Shown: positions 5,484 through 5,640 of the stretch, one piece after another
Layout of the letters: each line of letters opens with the position of its first letter
Numbering within the stretch: position 1 is the stretch's first letter
Source: UMGS1002 sp050309735
GTDB taxonomy: Bacteria > Bacillota > Clostridia > Oscillospirales > CAG-272
NCBI GenBank assembly: GCA_050309735.1
Contig: JBNRMS010000003.1
Location: 1 to 5,640, forward strand
Direction of reading: 5' to 3'
DNA length: 5,640 nt
The notes under the pieces: model-generated
Told to the model about the DNA's origin: nothing
What the model saw: only the letters and a program-made list of their open reading frames with translations
Databases searched by the model: none
Program-made: the position numbers and the translations under genes

Positions 5484-5594
5484 GGAGCATGATGCTCGGG
5501 GCGGCGCTTTCGGCGAACCCTCAACAGGAGCGTATCCTGTAAAACGGCTGCTTGCGACCGGGCCCCGTATCCCCGCCGCAAACAGCCGTTTTAC
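5484..5594. other. Non-coding stretch with consecutive hairpins; possible structured RNA or palindromic repeat
   Basis: No credible gene is visible between 5426 and 5640. This part contains three successive hairpins. They are GAGCA/TGCTC (5485-5497, 3-nt loop), ACAGGA/TCCTGT (5524-5540, 5-nt loop), and a 12-bp inverted repeat GTAAAACGGCTG / CAGCCGTTTTAC (5539-5550 with 5583-5594). The last is extended inward, after one mismatch, by TTGCG/CGCAA (5552-5556 with 5577-5581), leaving a GC-rich apical part. GGAGC (5484-5488) could also pair with GCTCC (5601-5605), closing the whole block, as an alternative to the first hairpin. No known RNA family is recognised. It could be a structured RNA on either strand, a miniature mobile repeat or a regulatory leader. 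Confidence 0.4.
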
Positions 5595-5609
5595 GATGAA
5601 GCTCCCGGC

Positions 5610-5637
5610 TTGTACCAGGGGGCGCTATTTATATAAA
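5610..5637 (+). promoter_or_regulatory. Possible rightward promoter at the window end
   Basis: TTGTAC (5610-5615), a 16-bp spacer and TATAAA (5632-5637) resemble a sigma-A promoter. The AT-rich -10 region contrasts with the GC-rich spacer. The transcript would start at about 5644, past the window, so there is no gene to confirm it. Confidence 0.35.
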
Positions 5638-5640
5638 GTG

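Noticed and set aside
5489..5542. Small plus-strand ORF of 17 codons beginning ATG ATG after GGAG
   Set aside because: The spacing from GGAG to either ATG is too short, the frame overlaps hairpin arms, and the peptide has no signal or membrane character.
5539..5594. Integron attC-like site suggested by the long imperfect inverted repeat
   Set aside because: The arm ends do not match the GTTRRRY / RYYYAAC core sites, and there is no integrase or cassette structure nearby.

Overview
The window looks like ordinary chromosome from a Bacillota organism, most likely a moderate-GC member of class Clostridia. The evidence is a MecA-type ClpC adaptor, an XPD/DinG-like helicase of the kind seen in Clostridia, a family 4 uracil-DNA glycosylase, GGAG-type ribosome binding sites, and several near-consensus sigma-A promoters with 16-17 bp spacers. 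I saw no phage, plasmid, transposase, CRISPR, toxin or defence genes. The assignment to a group rests on gene content and on my memory of the families, not on a search.

Layout. At the left edge (1-60) a perfect-consensus sigma-A promoter points leftwards, out of the window. It is followed by about 90 bp without a clear feature, then a perfect 36-bp palindrome at 147-182. Two genes lie on the minus strand. The helicase at 1604-4036 is transcribed first. A PLP-dependent aspartate aminotransferase of subgroup Ic (199-1479) follows after a 124-bp gap and has its own strong extended -10 promoter. Two genes lie on the plus strand, divergent from the helicase: mecA at 4161-4772 and a family 4 uracil-DNA glycosylase at 4844-5425. 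Each has its own good promoter.

The right flank (5426-5640) has no credible gene. It begins with a GGGGGAA...TTCCCCC hairpin element that supplies the stop codon of the glycosylase. It continues with three successive hairpins, the last a 12-bp-arm inverted repeat, and ends with a possible rightward promoter.

Function. The helicase and glycosylase are both DNA-maintenance proteins likely to carry [4Fe-4S] clusters, but they are transcribed divergently and nothing ties them into one system. MecA would hand proteins to ClpCP, and the aminotransferase belongs to amino-acid metabolism. I do not see a convincing undescribed multi-gene system. The points most worth a second look are the apparently dead nuclease domain at the N-terminus of the helicase, the palindromic elements at both ends, the structured non-coding right flank, and the consensus promoter at the left edge.
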